Source: Ureibacillus yapensis (GTDB lineage: Bacteria > Bacillota > Bacilli > Bacillales_A > Planococcaceae). From it: a stretch of 64,000 bases of DNA. Positions 17,901-27,461 of the stretch are shown piece after piece. The translations under genes were made by a program, and so were the position numbers. Position 1 is the stretch's first letter, and each line of letters opens with the position of its first letter. The stretch covers positions 662,106-726,105 of the forward strand of contig NZ_QWEI01000001.1 of NCBI RefSeq assembly GCF_003515775.1, in the 5' to 3' direction. The notes under the pieces are model-generated. The model saw only the letters and a list, made by a program, of their open reading frames with translations. It had not been told where the DNA came from and ran no database searches.

Positions 17901-18718
17901 TCCTCGATTAAAGCAAAATCAAGCTGCGCCGTTTCGCCATATGCATAAGGACCATCCGGTTCCAAAGAATAGTGGCGAACCTTCTCGATGTGAGCTTTCG
18001 CTTCTTCCAAACTAAATAAAATGGAGTTTTTTAACGGTCCGATAAAATCCAGCTCATCGATTGTGATGTCTTCAGGCAAATCATATTGCTGCGCTAGATT
18101 GCGCAACCATCTTAGCGGTTCAGGATGAACACGTGAAGTGTCATATAATTTATCGATTAATGTTTCTATTGCCTGGTCATCCCGGTCGGAAGTAAAACTA
18201 TCAACCAACCGGTAAACTGCATTCACTTTTTCCTCGTCTTCTTGGTCGTATGCCTCTTCCAGCACTTCCGCCAAGACATCGTCGCGCAATAACGCAGACT
18301 CTCCTTCGTTGGCAATTCGGAAACCTGGATCAATTTCGATTAAATACGCATACTGACGGACAATCGCCAAACAAAATGAGTGGAGTGTTGAAATTTGCGC
18401 TTTATTGACCAAGCTTAGCTGGCGTCGCAAATGCTGGCTGTGCGGATTTTTTTCAATTTCTTTTTCCAGCGCTTCCGCCATACGGTGTCTCATCTCAGCT
18501 GCCGAAGCATTTGTAAAAGTCACGACCAGCAATTCATCAACATCGATGGGATTTTCGGTTGAAATGACTTTTTCAATCATTCGATTGATCAATACGGCTG
18601 TTTTGCCTGAACCGGCAGCAGCTGACACAAGGGTGTCTTGTCCGGTAGCCCAGATGGCTTTCCATTGCTCGTCCGTCCATGTAACATTAGGTTGTTTTTC
18701 AGGAATTGATAGACCCAT
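14996..18718 (-). CDS. addA: ATP-dependent helicase/nuclease subunit A
   Basis: A 1240-residue UvrD-like superfamily 1 helicase fused to a RecB-type nuclease, the AddA subunit of AddAB. The complex unwinds and resects double-strand breaks up to Chi and loads RecA. Walker A is AAAGSGKT at residues 33-40, helicase motif II is LVDEYQDTN, and the C-terminal nuclease motif is VLLDYKTDKI. The length fits B. subtilis AddA (1232). The start overlaps the end of addB by 20 bases, so the two are translationally coupled. Confidence 0.95.
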   Translation of the reverse strand: MGLSIPEKQPNVTWTDEQWKAIWATGQDTLVSAAAGSGKTAVLINRMIEKVISTENPIDVDELLVVTFTNASAAEMRHRMAEALEKEIEKNPHSQHLRRQLSLVNKAQISTLHSFCLAIVRQYAYLIEIDPGFRIANEGESALLRDDVLAEVLEEAYDQEDEEKVNAVYRLVDSFTSDRDDQAIETLIDKLYDTSRVHPEPLRWLRNLAQQYDLPEDITIDELDFIGPLKNSILFSLEEAKAHIEKVRHYSLEPDGPYAYGETAQLDFALIEEAIRLVKAGTWQEAYDYFNALKWSTLARMKKDSCDPQLQEMAKKKRDQAKKVVTGIKEAFFLRKPERLLQEIRLMRPIIETLVELTEKFSEKFKQAKLERGLVDFSDLEHYALEILTVEEDGELQPSPVAMDFKKKFKEVLVDEYQDTNMLQETILQLVKNGSKEDGNLFMVGDVKQSIYRFRLAEPMLFLNKYGQFEEEPVSNGLKIDLNANFRSRKEVLHGTNYVFEQIMGETVGEIHYDEKAGLKPGAPYDDVEIPIELAILYEEQEDEMEEVDEDAEMDAFIEEELKKSQQEARFIIKKIRELIDGGATVYDAKQKDPAKRIRPMEYRDIVILMRSMTWSGDLVEEFKSAGIPLYAESSKGYFEALEVMIMLNVLKVVDNPYQDIPLASVLRAPFIGCTENELAKIRLVNKKSPFYEAVKQFVEEEQSGINRETAEKLRIFLTQLETWRNLARRGSLSDLIWKIFIDTNYYEMVGAMANGKQRQANLRTLHDRALMYEKTSFRGLFRFLRFIDRMRTRGDDLGVAKSIGEKDDVVRLVTIHSSKGLEYPVVFVAGLGRNFNKMDFNLPYLFDQQFGLAVKAIDPDDRIMFTSLPFLAMKEKKILEMKAEEMRILYVAMTRAKERLILVGSVKDWEKVRSTWCEVQQLPTDSMLPDFMRARANNYLNWIGPAIARHSSFGNLSDEAFTAIDHPSKWTISPISNTFFMNSSLSENEDKTAEQLSEQVDESLLDELRNRFTSKYPYRNAVQKKSKTSVSEIKRIESLRREEEPETAVLQKRQTSLMKRPLFLQEKALSAAEMGTVIHTVMQHLPQQGFSSIDEVESYLQVLVERRLLTQVETDVVDPSKILHFFSTPIGQRFACAKQIHRELPFTLSMADEEGDSQIIQGILDCLFEDEHGTWVLLDYKTDKILPRFKEEPYLTNEMKKRYDVQLRIYCQAVESILGITVDEKILYLYNAQKELRLD

Positions 18719-21700
18719 CGTTTTTCAACTCCTCTCTTATTTTTGATACAATCTCCGTTGGTTTTTCTGCATGCAGATGATGATACATTTGTTCATTGTC
18801 CGTCGGGTCGAATTGGCAAACAGATTTGAAACTGCAAAAATCACAAGCTGTTCTTCCTTTCAAACGATATGGATAAATGCCTGTTTCGCCGTTTAAAATT
18901 CCATTACCAGCTTTTTTATGTTTATCTCTTACATAATGTTTGATTTGACTCATGTCACTTGGTTGTACAACGCGGGATAACGAAGAAGAAGCCGTTCCAT
19001 CTTTCTTTAAATAAACCGGAACGATTTTCGAGCTTCCTCCCTCTTCCAGTTCTTCATCCATTGCAATCAGTGACTCCGCATTTTCTGTCAGAAGCCCTTT
19101 CATTCGGTATTTTTTCATGCGCTCCAATTCCAGCGCCATCTCGTCCAGTTCTTGCTCCATTTTTAAAATGGGATTATGCACATGAACATATAAAACGCCT
19201 GCAGGGTTCACTTCGCCCTGGAACCATACATCTGCATTTTCCATGGCGACATCCAAGTATGTCAGCAACTGAAGCGAAATGCCGTGGTAGACCTCATTTA
19301 AATCTAGGTCGCGGCTGGAAGATTTATAATCAATCACACGCAAATAGGATTTGTCGCCAATTTTCGCGCGGTCGATTCGGTCAATTCGGCCACGCAGCCG
19401 CATTTTGCGCCCACCTTGCAAATCAATCTCCAAAGGCGGCAGCTTTTCGTTTGGCCCAAATGCAGCTTCAATCGCAATCGGTTTAAAGAAGGATGATTTG
19501 GCATGCTGTGATAAAGCCATCATCGTTCTTTCCACGATACGGACTAATTTCCGTTGAATATAGCGGTACCTTGCACTGCTTAACAAAATCTGATGAGAGA
19601 ACACCGGTACAATATACTCTACTGCCTGTCGTGCAAGCTGGCTGCATTGCGCTCTTGTTAGACGATTCCATTGCAAGTTTAATCTTTCCGTTTCAAGAGT
19701 AATCCATTTTAAGGCTTCGTGGAAAAGATCGCCCATTGCAAAGTTTTCAAGCCGATAAACCGCACGTTCCTCCAATTTCAAGCCGTACGTTGTGAAATGC
19801 GAGAATGGACAACGATAAAACTGTTCAACACGCGAGACACTGGAAGTAAGTTCTGTACCATATAATTGTTCCGTAACTTCGACAGCCAGTTTTTCGGCGG
19901 CATTTCTTCTTTCCAACGGACGCATGACAGTTTTTAATGCATGTCTCCAGTAGCCATCCTGCTCATAAAATGCCTTTAAAGCTCGCCATTCCGGTGCCAG
20001 CGTTTGTGAATACTCCGTCTGGCGCAATTGCATGATCAAATAAGCAAGGGAAGTTCTGGGATGTTGTAAGTATGACAAAACATTATTCGGCTGAAGTTCC
20101 TCGATTGGATCAATCAGGACACGTTTATGGACAAGCGTCTTTACTCCATTTACTTCAAAGAGCTTATGCAATCGATTAATGTATAAAGAAGGCAATAAAG
20201 CCTTGCTTTCTTCATCGCTGCTGGCAAATGTTACGTAAAGCCGGGTTGTGGGAGAAGAAAAGGCTCGATAAATCAAGAATGCTTCTTGCAATAGGCGGTA
20301 TTTGGATGTTGGCGATAGTTCGGTATCAATTTGCGTGAACCATTCTCTTTCCACATCGGTAATTAGCCCCTCATAATCCATACGCATCGGATAAACGCCA
20401 TCATTTACCCCGATGACAAAGACGCACTTTTTATTGTCAAAGCGGGAATATTCCACTGTAGCAACAGTTACTTCATCTATTGATGGGGGAATCTTTGAAA
20501 ATTCCAGCGTATCGTACCCTTCATCCAATATTTTTGCCGCTTCTTCAATTGTTAGCTTTTGTTCTCCGAACATCAGAACGAATTGGTCCATTACATTAAT
20601 CCAGCGATTCCAGGCTTGGTCATGCTCACTTGCACCATGCAAATCATGTTCTTCCAGTTCCGTATCCTTTAAAGCCTGAAGCTTTTCATAGATTTGCAAT
20701 TTATCGATGCACTCATATAATGCCATCGCAATTTCCCGCCCGGTTTCGGCTTTCTTCAACGCATCCTGCAGTGATTGCAGCGGCTCCCTGATCAACTCTT
20801 TCATTTCATCGATCAGTTTCTGCATTTCCAGCTCTGCATCGGTTTGTCTTTTCGAATAAAACTCCAACCCGCGATATTTCTTGTAAAACCAACGAGAATC
20901 TTCGAACCAACGATAGCCGAAAATACCTTGTTCAATCACAAAGTTTTCAAAGAGGTCGGCTTTTTCCCTCATTTCATTTAAATTGCTGTTTAAAGGGAAA
21001 AACATATCAGTCTTCACACTTCTAAAAACAGGTTCATACTGCCAATTGGTCGAAATTATTTCCAAAATGGACCGACTAAATTCAAATAATGGGTGATGCA
21101 GCATCGGCTTCTTTTCATTTGTGAAAAATGGAATATCATATTGGGCAAAGGTTGTTCGTATAAGAGGATCATAAATATCCGCTTGGCGATACATAATCCC
21201 GATATCTCGGTAACGCATTCCCTCTTCCCTTACAATTCGACATATTTCCCGGGCAATTGCATGCACTTCGGCCCGGCGGTTTGCCCCTTCAATAATTTCC
21301 AGGAAACCTGTCGATTCAACCGGAACAGGTACCGGTTCATGAAATTGTGATTCCACCTGCAGTAAATCATTATTCTGAAACCGATATGTTTTATCTAAAT
21401 GAATTCGTGGTTCTACTTCAATTTGAAATTTATAAGCTTCTTGAAGAAGTTTGTCATACATCAAGGCTGGTCGATAAAATACTGCTTGTTCATTATATTT
21501 GTCTTGTTCATTTTCAAAAGGCAAAACAACCGTGACTTTCTTTGCCAACGAAAGCAATTGTTTCACAATCTCGAATTCTCTTACCGTAAAAGCAGTAAAT
21601 CCATCAATATAAATATGCGCTTCTTTAAGTTTTTTCGAATTTGGAAGCTGTTCAATCAGCACAGGGAAAAATCCATCGCTATCAACAAAGCGGTCTCCCA

Positions 21701-22220
21701 GCAACTCTTCCAATTTCGTCAAAATAAACTGAAGGTCCTTGGCTTTTGCAATTAAAGTATTCGGCGCTCCGGAGCTTTCCAATCTGTCGATTGCTTCTTT
21801 TAATGCTGCACTATCAATGTTATATTGGCCAAACTCTTTAATGAGCAGTTCAATTTCTTGAGTAAAGCCGCGCTTATCGGCTGCTTGGCGAAATAATGAG
21901 AGTTCTTCCTTGTGTTCCAAAAGCAATCGGCGGATCAGCATTCGATATCCGATTTGGTCGAGCTGCTCTTTTGCAATTCCTCCGGTTTCTTGCAGGATAT
22001 ACCATGCCAAGCGTTTAAACGTCATGACTTGAGCACGGATAATGCCCGTAACTCCATAATCATTCGTCAGCATATGCTCTGCTTGAAAAGACATTTGATC
22101 GGGAACAATTAAATAGATCGGTGCACCTAGAGGGCGTTCTTTTAATTCCTTGACGATTTCTTTATGAATTAAAGTCGACTTCCCGGTACCCGCTCGTCCA
22201 CTTATCACTCGTAACGACAT
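18699..22220 (-). CDS. addB: ATP-dependent helicase/nuclease subunit B
   Basis: A 1173-residue AddB subunit, which recognises Chi and degrades the 5' strand. Walker A is GRAGTGKST at 8-16. The C-terminal nuclease motif is RVIDYKSSSRDL. The four cysteines of the iron-sulfur staple are present: one in EQFYRCPFSHF and three in CDFCSFKSVC. The start is set at 22220 after AAGGGAAG. The longer frame adds 17 residues not found in the family. Confidence 0.95.
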   Translation of the reverse strand: MSLRVISGRAGTGKSTLIHKEIVKELKERPLGAPIYLIVPDQMSFQAEHMLTNDYGVTGIIRAQVMTFKRLAWYILQETGGIAKEQLDQIGYRMLIRRLLLEHKEELSLFRQAADKRGFTQEIELLIKEFGQYNIDSAALKEAIDRLESSGAPNTLIAKAKDLQFILTKLEELLGDRFVDSDGFFPVLIEQLPNSKKLKEAHIYIDGFTAFTVREFEIVKQLLSLAKKVTVVLPFENEQDKYNEQAVFYRPALMYDKLLQEAYKFQIEVEPRIHLDKTYRFQNNDLLQVESQFHEPVPVPVESTGFLEIIEGANRRAEVHAIAREICRIVREEGMRYRDIGIMYRQADIYDPLIRTTFAQYDIPFFTNEKKPMLHHPLFEFSRSILEIISTNWQYEPVFRSVKTDMFFPLNSNLNEMREKADLFENFVIEQGIFGYRWFEDSRWFYKKYRGLEFYSKRQTDAELEMQKLIDEMKELIREPLQSLQDALKKAETGREIAMALYECIDKLQIYEKLQALKDTELEEHDLHGASEHDQAWNRWINVMDQFVLMFGEQKLTIEEAAKILDEGYDTLEFSKIPPSIDEVTVATVEYSRFDNKKCVFVIGVNDGVYPMRMDYEGLITDVEREWFTQIDTELSPTSKYRLLQEAFLIYRAFSSPTTRLYVTFASSDEESKALLPSLYINRLHKLFEVNGVKTLVHKRVLIDPIEELQPNNVLSYLQHPRTSLAYLIMQLRQTEYSQTLAPEWRALKAFYEQDGYWRHALKTVMRPLERRNAAEKLAVEVTEQLYGTELTSSVSRVEQFYRCPFSHFTTYGLKLEERAVYRLENFAMGDLFHEALKWITLETERLNLQWNRLTRAQCSQLARQAVEYIVPVFSHQILLSSARYRYIQRKLVRIVERTMMALSQHAKSSFFKPIAIEAAFGPNEKLPPLEIDLQGGRKMRLRGRIDRIDRAKIGDKSYLRVIDYKSSSRDLDLNEVYHGISLQLLTYLDVAMENADVWFQGEVNPAGVLYVHVHNPILKMEQELDEMALELERMKKYRMKGLLTENAESLIAMDEELEEGGSSKIVPVYLKKDGTASSSLSRVVQPSDMSQIKHYVRDKHKKAGNGILNGETGIYPYRLKGRTACDFCSFKSVCQFDPTDNEQMYHHLHAEKPTEIVSKIREELKNDGSINS

Positions 22221-22411
22221 AACTTCCCTTCTTTCTACCTCTACTTTTATCTCTATTATAACAGAACGCATGTTCTTATTTATCTTATTTCCAAAATAAA
22301 TATTTGGGTGTTTTCCATCAAACTATTATAATACTTTTTTGCAGTTAGAACTATTGTTGGGATTGTATTCACCACCCAAAACCTTTACTTCATTTCCATT
22401 GCTGAATGAAT

Positions 22412-22442
22412 AGAAAAAAGAGCGATTACAGCAATCGCTCTT
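22412..22442 (-). terminator. terminator of the VTT gene
   Basis: AGAGCGATT pairs with AATCGCTCT across ACAGC, with TTTTTTCTATTC after it on the minus strand. The stop codon of the gene lies inside the hairpin at 22426-22428. Confidence 0.8.
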
Positions 22443-23085
22443 TGTTGACTGAGGCATTCATTTCTTTATTTTTCTTTTTTTTTGCTGCTGTTCTTAAATC
22501 ACGTTCAATTTTTTTATTTAAATGTTTTTCTATTCCTTTTCCAATAATCCATAGCAAGAAAATCCCTACTCCTGCGAAAATTAATTTAATAGGGTCCGTT
22601 ATGAGAGCTTTCAGGTCGTAACCTAGGACACTCATACTTGCAATCATGATAAATTTCCCTGCCATTAGGACAATCAGGTAATATTTTTTCTTAATGTGCG
22701 ACAAACCAGCCACGATATTTACTAGAACAGATGGAGTAAACGGAAAGCAAAGCAGAATAAATAATGGGCTTAACCCACGCATATCCACCCAATTGATCAA
22801 TTTTTGCACTTTTTCTTTTTCTATAAATTTGCGAAAGCGGGGATGTTTGCCAAATCTCCGCACAAGGAGGAAAACCGCATATGAGCCTAGAACCGTTCCT
22901 GCCCACGAGAGTATAAATCCAAGCAATAAACCATAGGTGCTTGCATTCGCCACAACGACGACAACCAATGGTATAAACGGAAGAAAAGCTTCTATAAATG
23001 GAATCAGAATCCCGATCAGCGGTCCAAGTGTCCGATATTGCGTTGTTAATTGTTCGATATTTTCGACTGTAAAAAAATCGTGCAC
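22426..23085 (-). CDS. VTT-domain (TVP38/TMEM64) membrane protein
   Basis: A 219-residue polytopic membrane protein of the DedA/VTT group. The VTT signature region is visible (PFIEAFLPFIPLVVVVVANA, then GFILSWAGTVLGSY, LLCFPFTPSVLVNIVAGL). Members act in lipid or undecaprenyl-phosphate translocation across the membrane; which applies here is unknown. The C-terminus is strongly basic. Start: GTG 23085 follows GAGGTGGG at good spacing; the GTG at 23094 lies inside that site. It is monocistronic with its own terminator. Confidence 0.8.
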   Translation of the reverse strand: MHDFFTVENIEQLTTQYRTLGPLIGILIPFIEAFLPFIPLVVVVVANASTYGLLLGFILSWAGTVLGSYAVFLLVRRFGKHPRFRKFIEKEKVQKLINWVDMRGLSPLFILLCFPFTPSVLVNIVAGLSHIKKKYYLIVLMAGKFIMIASMSVLGYDLKALITDPIKLIFAGVGIFLLWIIGKGIEKHLNKKIERDLRTAAKKKKNKEMNASVNKERLL

Positions 23086-23094
23086 ATGTCCCAC

Positions 23095-23484
23095 CTCAAT
23101 TTATTGTCAAATTGTATATAATTGTCATGGTGCCTTCTATTTCACTTTGTCCACTGCTGCCCTTTTTAATATGTTGTTTATATCTTTTGCCAGATTATTT
23201 AAAGTTAAACCGAGTGATCCATGTTATTTTCAAGAAACATAAGAATGTTTTCATACCAAAAAGATGATTATACTATTATTTTATTATAGGAGAAAAGATA
23301 CGTAAACGGCCATTATCGATTTGCAATCCATCATTTCCTATATATTTTTAATAACGAAATAAATGTGGGATTTGTTGCACTTTTTTGAATAGCGGTTGTT
23401 TTCATTAATAATGTCCATTAAAGTTATAGGATAACTGATCGTTTTCATGATTCAATATTTTAGAAGAGAGGGTAACTATTCAGC
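23095..23484. other. gene-free interval between the VTT gene and azlC
   Basis: About 390 A/T-rich bases between two divergent transcription units. It must hold both promoters, but no pair of hexamers stands out enough to report. No conserved RNA element was recognised. Confidence 0.4.
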
Positions 23485-24204
23485 ATGCAAGCAAATTTAA
23501 AAGAATCTACCATCACAACCGATTCTTTCTCGCAAGGAGTCAAAGATTGCTTACCAACTTTATTGGGGTATATCAGCATCGGGTTGGCCTTCGGGGTAAT
23601 TGGCATCACTTCCGATTTATCCGTTCTTGAAATTTTTCTATTGTCCGTGCTTGTTTATGCCGGCTCTGCCCAATTTATTTTTTGTGGGTTATATGTAGCG
23701 GGGGCTCCTTTTTCGGTTATTATCATTACTACATTCATTGTAAATTTAAGGCATTTATTGATGTCCTTGACGGTAGCACCATACCTTACACGTTATTCTA
23801 CCTTACGCAATGTTGGGTTTGGTACATTGCTAACAGACGAAACATTTGGGGTAGCTGTTACGAAGGTCATGAAGGAAAAGCATCTTGGCGGAAATTGGAT
23901 GGACGGGTTGAATGTAACTGCCTATCTGACTTGGATTGCCTCTTGCACAATTGGAGGATTGATCGGAAAATGGCTTCCCAATGCTGAAAGTCTCGGATTG
24001 GATTTTGCATTAATTGCAATGTTTGGTGCATTGCTTGTGCTCAACTTGACCAACGTAGGAAAAAGTAAATTATTGCATTATTTAAAACTCATTGGATTGA
24101 TGGCGGTTTTACTATATAGTTTGTTATACTTTGTGCCGGGTCACCTGGCCGTGCTCATTGCAACCGTGATTGTGGCAACCATTGGGGTGGTGACGGAAAA
24201 ATGA
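23485..24204 (+). CDS. azlC: AzlC family branched-chain amino acid exporter subunit
   Basis: A 239-residue membrane protein with seven to eight helices. The AzlC signature segments are present: YISIGLAFGVIGI, VYAGSAQFIF and NLRHLLMSLTVAPYL. With AzlD it forms an exporter of branched-chain amino acids or their analogues (4-azaleucine in B. subtilis). The last codons overlap azlD by four bases. The ribosome binding site GAGAGGG is 12 bases from the ATG, rather far. Confidence 0.88.
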   Translation: MQANLKESTITTDSFSQGVKDCLPTLLGYISIGLAFGVIGITSDLSVLEIFLLSVLVYAGSAQFIFCGLYVAGAPFSVIIITTFIVNLRHLLMSLTVAPYLTRYSTLRNVGFGTLLTDETFGVAVTKVMKEKHLGGNWMDGLNVTAYLTWIASCTIGGLIGKWLPNAESLGLDFALIAMFGALLVLNLTNVGKSKLLHYLKLIGLMAVLLYSLLYFVPGHLAVLIATVIVATIGVVTEK

Positions 24205-24527
24205 CAACTTCCCTGTCGATGATTTTATTGATGCTTGGCTGCGCTCTCGTCACATGGATTCCGCGTGTCTTTCCGTTTATGTTGGTCCGCAATGTAAAAA
24301 TGCCAAATATCGTATTGAAGTGGCTAGCTTACATACCGGTTTGTATTTTAAGTGCACTTGTGCTGGAATCCCTTTTCCGAGTCGAACATAATTTCGTAAC
24401 ATTGGATTTTTTGAATTTCATTGCATTTATCCCTACTTTGCTTGTTGCGATTTGGACAAAAAGCTTATCGAAAACAGTAGTAACAGGGGTTGTGACAATG
24501 GCTATTTTGCGATTTTTCCTGCATTAA
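24201..24527 (+). CDS. azlD: AzlD family exporter subunit
   Basis: A 108-residue protein with three to four membrane helices, the small partner of AzlC. Typical segments are TWIPRVFPFMLV and WLAYIPVCILSALV. Start and azlC stop overlap as ATGA, so translation is coupled. A strong terminator follows. Confidence 0.88.
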   Translation: MTTSLSMILLMLGCALVTWIPRVFPFMLVRNVKMPNIVLKWLAYIPVCILSALVLESLFRVEHNFVTLDFLNFIAFIPTLLVAIWTKSLSKTVVTGVVTMAILRFFLH

Positions 24528-24532
24528 TCAGT

Positions 24533-24578
24533 AAAGGGGCAATCCTTGAAAGTCTAACTTTCAGGATTGCCCCTTTTT
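24533..24578 (+). terminator. strong, probably bidirectional terminator between azlD and minJ
   Basis: GGGGCAATCCTTGAAAGT pairs with ACTTTCAGGATTGCCCC, around 17 base pairs with one bulge, followed by TTTTT. The minus-strand copy has a shorter T run and ends the convergent minJ transcript. Confidence 0.9.
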
Positions 24579-24587
24579 CCTATAAAA

Positions 24588-25778
24588 CTATTCAGCAACT
24601 AATAAGCCAATCTGGTAATGGTCATTATTATGAACAACATGCTGCGTTAACCGCACTTCGTGTTGGTGATCCAGCACTTCCAAGCGGCAATGGGCTGCAT
24701 TGATTTGTAATGCTTCATATAATTGACGCTCACTATGCACTTCCACCCCATTGACTTTACGGATGATTTCGCCAACACTCAAGCCCATTTTTTCTGCCGG
24801 TGAGTCTGGCAAAATACCAGCAATCATCACGCCACTCGACTTCGCCGATACCGCATAAACATCCTTCTGTTCGCGGATTGCAAACCGAATGGAAATCATC
24901 ATACGGGCCACCAACCCAACGACCAGCACCCCTAAAGCCACAATAGGTGGTATCGAAGAGAAAAGTGCGCCAATATAAGTAATAAGTCCGCCAATAATCA
25001 CAATTTCACCTAAAATCAGAACGGCACGACCAAGTTTAGGATACAAATAAACCGGCAACGTATGACGGGCCATTTGCTGAAATCCTATAATAATAGGAAA
25101 CAAAACCAGCGAGAATTCCGTCTGTCCTAAAGAAAATTGCGGCCACCAAGGAAAATACGCTTGGATTGCCTCTCCAGGAACTACAAAAAAGATGGGCAGC
25201 ACCCAAATCTTTTTGCTTAAATAAGCTACCGCCTTTAATCCTCTTTTGGAATGTTCTACGATGGGCGAGGCATATTGAGCACCGTATTTGCGTATTAGCA
25301 ATCCTTCCGCCACCAGCAATAACCCAGCCAAAATTGTGGCTGTTACAGCTGTACCATCATTCACATCCACACCATTCACATTCAACCCAAATATTTGGAA
25401 GGACACTTCAAAAAAGTCAAGCAAGTAAAGTGCAGCTAAACTAACTGTGAAAAGTACAATTGGGGATAGCAAATGAAATACATAAATGATAAGTGCTATA
25501 AAACTAGCAATGGTCACTGCATACAAGAACTGTGTCGGCAACGTTAAGCCAAAACCTATGGAAAGAACGGAAATGCACAAAGACACCAGCAATCCTTCCT
25601 TCAGCAAGCCAACCGTTTCCGACCATCCCCATAAAATACGAATATGGAAGAATTTACGCTCCCTTTTTACCCGACGATAGCCCAAATAGATCGCCATTAT
25701 GATTGCCAGATAAAAGACTGGGTTCAGAAATAAACGCCCAAGGGCTCTGGCAATCTCTAATAATAGTTCTGTCACCAT
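24588..25778 (-). CDS. minJ: division topology protein MinJ
   Basis: A 396-residue membrane protein with six or more helices (1-290) and a C-terminal PDZ domain (about 300-385; GVMIAGILPDSPAEKMGLSV). It matches B. subtilis MinJ (YvjD) in length and along the sequence. MinJ bridges DivIVA to MinD and so places the division inhibitor at poles and septa. As in B. subtilis it follows ctpB in the ftsEX-ctpB-minJ neighbourhood. The start ATG follows GGTGG closely. Confidence 0.88.
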   Translation of the reverse strand: MVTELLLEIARALGRLFLNPVFYLAIIMAIYLGYRRVKRERKFFHIRILWGWSETVGLLKEGLLVSLCISVLSIGFGLTLPTQFLYAVTIASFIALIIYVFHLLSPIVLFTVSLAALYLLDFFEVSFQIFGLNVNGVDVNDGTAVTATILAGLLLVAEGLLIRKYGAQYASPIVEHSKRGLKAVAYLSKKIWVLPIFFVVPGEAIQAYFPWWPQFSLGQTEFSLVLFPIIIGFQQMARHTLPVYLYPKLGRAVLILGEIVIIGGLITYIGALFSSIPPIVALGVLVVGLVARMMISIRFAIREQKDVYAVSAKSSGVMIAGILPDSPAEKMGLSVGEIIRKVNGVEVHSERQLYEALQINAAHCRLEVLDHQHEVRLTQHVVHNNDHYQIGLLVAE

Positions 25779-25922
25779 TTTTCCACCGCCTGTTTACAAC
25801 TAACTATTGTCATTGTATCAAACGAGGCGGCAATTGCGTAGATAAAAACGACCGATTTCCGCATGAACTTGCAATTTTCATACAAGGAAACAGGGATTTT
25901 CCGCCAACCTGCGATAAATCGG

Positions 25923-27365
25923 CTAGATATCTCCGTTTAGGCGGTTCATCATAACACTCAGCCCCATGTTCAGTTGCAAGTCATTTTCGACATTTTGTTT
26001 ATAGTTCATCACTTGTTCACGTATGCTTGCAAAGAATTGATCATCCATATGCCGTCCATCTTTTAAATCATTTTTTTCGCGATACAACAAGACTGCTGCT
26101 GCCGTTTGTTCATCATAAAAACCGTCTGTTCTTGTAATAGTATAGCCCAATCCTTTTAAGACTTTTTGTGTATATGCTACTTCTTCATTGAAATCTCCTT
26201 CACCATACTCCCCTGCCAAAGGGAGGATTTCAAGTGAAAATAATGGATGCTGCTCGACTTCCACATCCGCTTGTATTCCTTTTCCGTGTATCCATTCTCT
26301 TGCCGGCGTCAGCCATTTATTTGTAGAAAGCTTTAATTCCCCACCGTTTTGAAGATCCCATGTTTCCTGGACTGTCCCTTTTCCAAAGCTTTTGGTACCG
26401 ACGATTAATGCACGTTCCCAGCTTCGAACCGCCCCTGCCATAACTTCACTTGCCGATGCACTGCCTTCATTTTGCAAAAGGACGATCGGCAGTTTCTTCA
26501 TTTTTTCTAGATAAAAATCTTCCGCTTCAATTTTTTTTGTTTTTAACGGTTCCATTGCCCCTTGGCCGTTTTGCATATAAGCAAAGATGGTATCATCCTT
26601 TTGGATGCTACTTACGACAGCTGCGACGCTATGTAAATACCCGCCCGGATTATCCCGCAAGTCGACAATGATGCCTTCCACATCTTCGCTGATTAGTTTC
26701 TTTGTTGCTTCCAGCCACTCTTCTGCAGTCTTTTCGCCGAACATGGAAATCGAAACATAGCCAATTTCGTTATCATCCACCGATAATACTTTTGAAACAA
26801 CGGTATCGTTATTGATTTCTGCCCGTTCCACACTTACTTTAATATGCCGTTCTGTACTCGGGCGATAAAAAACGAGCGTTACTTTTTCGCCAGCTTCACC
26901 CTGAATCATTTGCATGAGCTCGCCGATCGTTTTTCCTTCAACCCGAACATTATCAACTTGTACAATTTCGTCATATGGGCGAATGCCGGCTTTTTCAGCT
27001 GGAGAGGATTTAACCGGGGACACCACAATGAATTTTCCATTTTTCTCCGTGATTTCAATGCCAATCCCGACTCGTTGTCCAGCTAAAGATTGCTTATGCA
27101 AAGCCGCTTCTTTTTCCGTATAGTACGTACTATAGGGATCTTTTATCGCATTGGCCATCCCCCGAATGGCTCCTTCGATCAGCTGAGCCTCTGAAGTGCC
27201 GTAAACAGATTTTTGCGTAATTAAAGAATAAGCTTCATCAATCACAGGTACGCCGCTCACACTTTTGGATTCAGTTTGGGTTGTTTTTGCGTTTTGCCAA
27301 AATATAAAGCCGGCGATTATTACACACACAGCAGCCAGCAAGAAAAAAAATCGACTTTTCCTCAA
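25923..27365 (-). CDS. ctpB: S41 carboxy-terminal processing protease CtpB
   Basis: A 480-residue secreted or membrane-anchored serine protease. Order: N-terminal membrane helix (6-24), PDZ domain (about 95-170), S41 catalytic domain with the Ser of GSASASEVM and the Lys of GTKSFGKGTVQE, and a C-terminal peptidoglycan-binding-like domain (from about 390, VAYTQKVLKGLGYTITRTDG). In B. subtilis CtpB cleaves SpoIVFA to activate sigma-K late in sporulation, so this gene supports a spore former. The start is TTG after GGAGGT. Confidence 0.9.
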   Translation of the reverse strand: MRKSRFFFLLAAVCVIIAGFIFWQNAKTTQTESKSVSGVPVIDEAYSLITQKSVYGTSEAQLIEGAIRGMANAIKDPYSTYYTEKEAALHKQSLAGQRVGIGIEITEKNGKFIVVSPVKSSPAEKAGIRPYDEIVQVDNVRVEGKTIGELMQMIQGEAGEKVTLVFYRPSTERHIKVSVERAEINNDTVVSKVLSVDDNEIGYVSISMFGEKTAEEWLEATKKLISEDVEGIIVDLRDNPGGYLHSVAAVVSSIQKDDTIFAYMQNGQGAMEPLKTKKIEAEDFYLEKMKKLPIVLLQNEGSASASEVMAGAVRSWERALIVGTKSFGKGTVQETWDLQNGGELKLSTNKWLTPAREWIHGKGIQADVEVEQHPLFSLEILPLAGEYGEGDFNEEVAYTQKVLKGLGYTITRTDGFYDEQTAAAVLLYREKNDLKDGRHMDDQFFASIREQVMNYKQNVENDLQLNMGLSVMMNRLNGDI

Positions 27366-27461
27366 TGTTTTACCTCCTCTCGTTCAATCTATGAAAAAAC
27401 AAAAAGAGATAACACATGGAAAAGCCGAAATTTGGTATTCAATTTATCTTAAAGCAAACAA

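Noticed and set aside
18959-19486. 175-residue plus-strand frame inside addB
   Set aside because: It is a shadow of addB, which is a full-length, well conserved gene.
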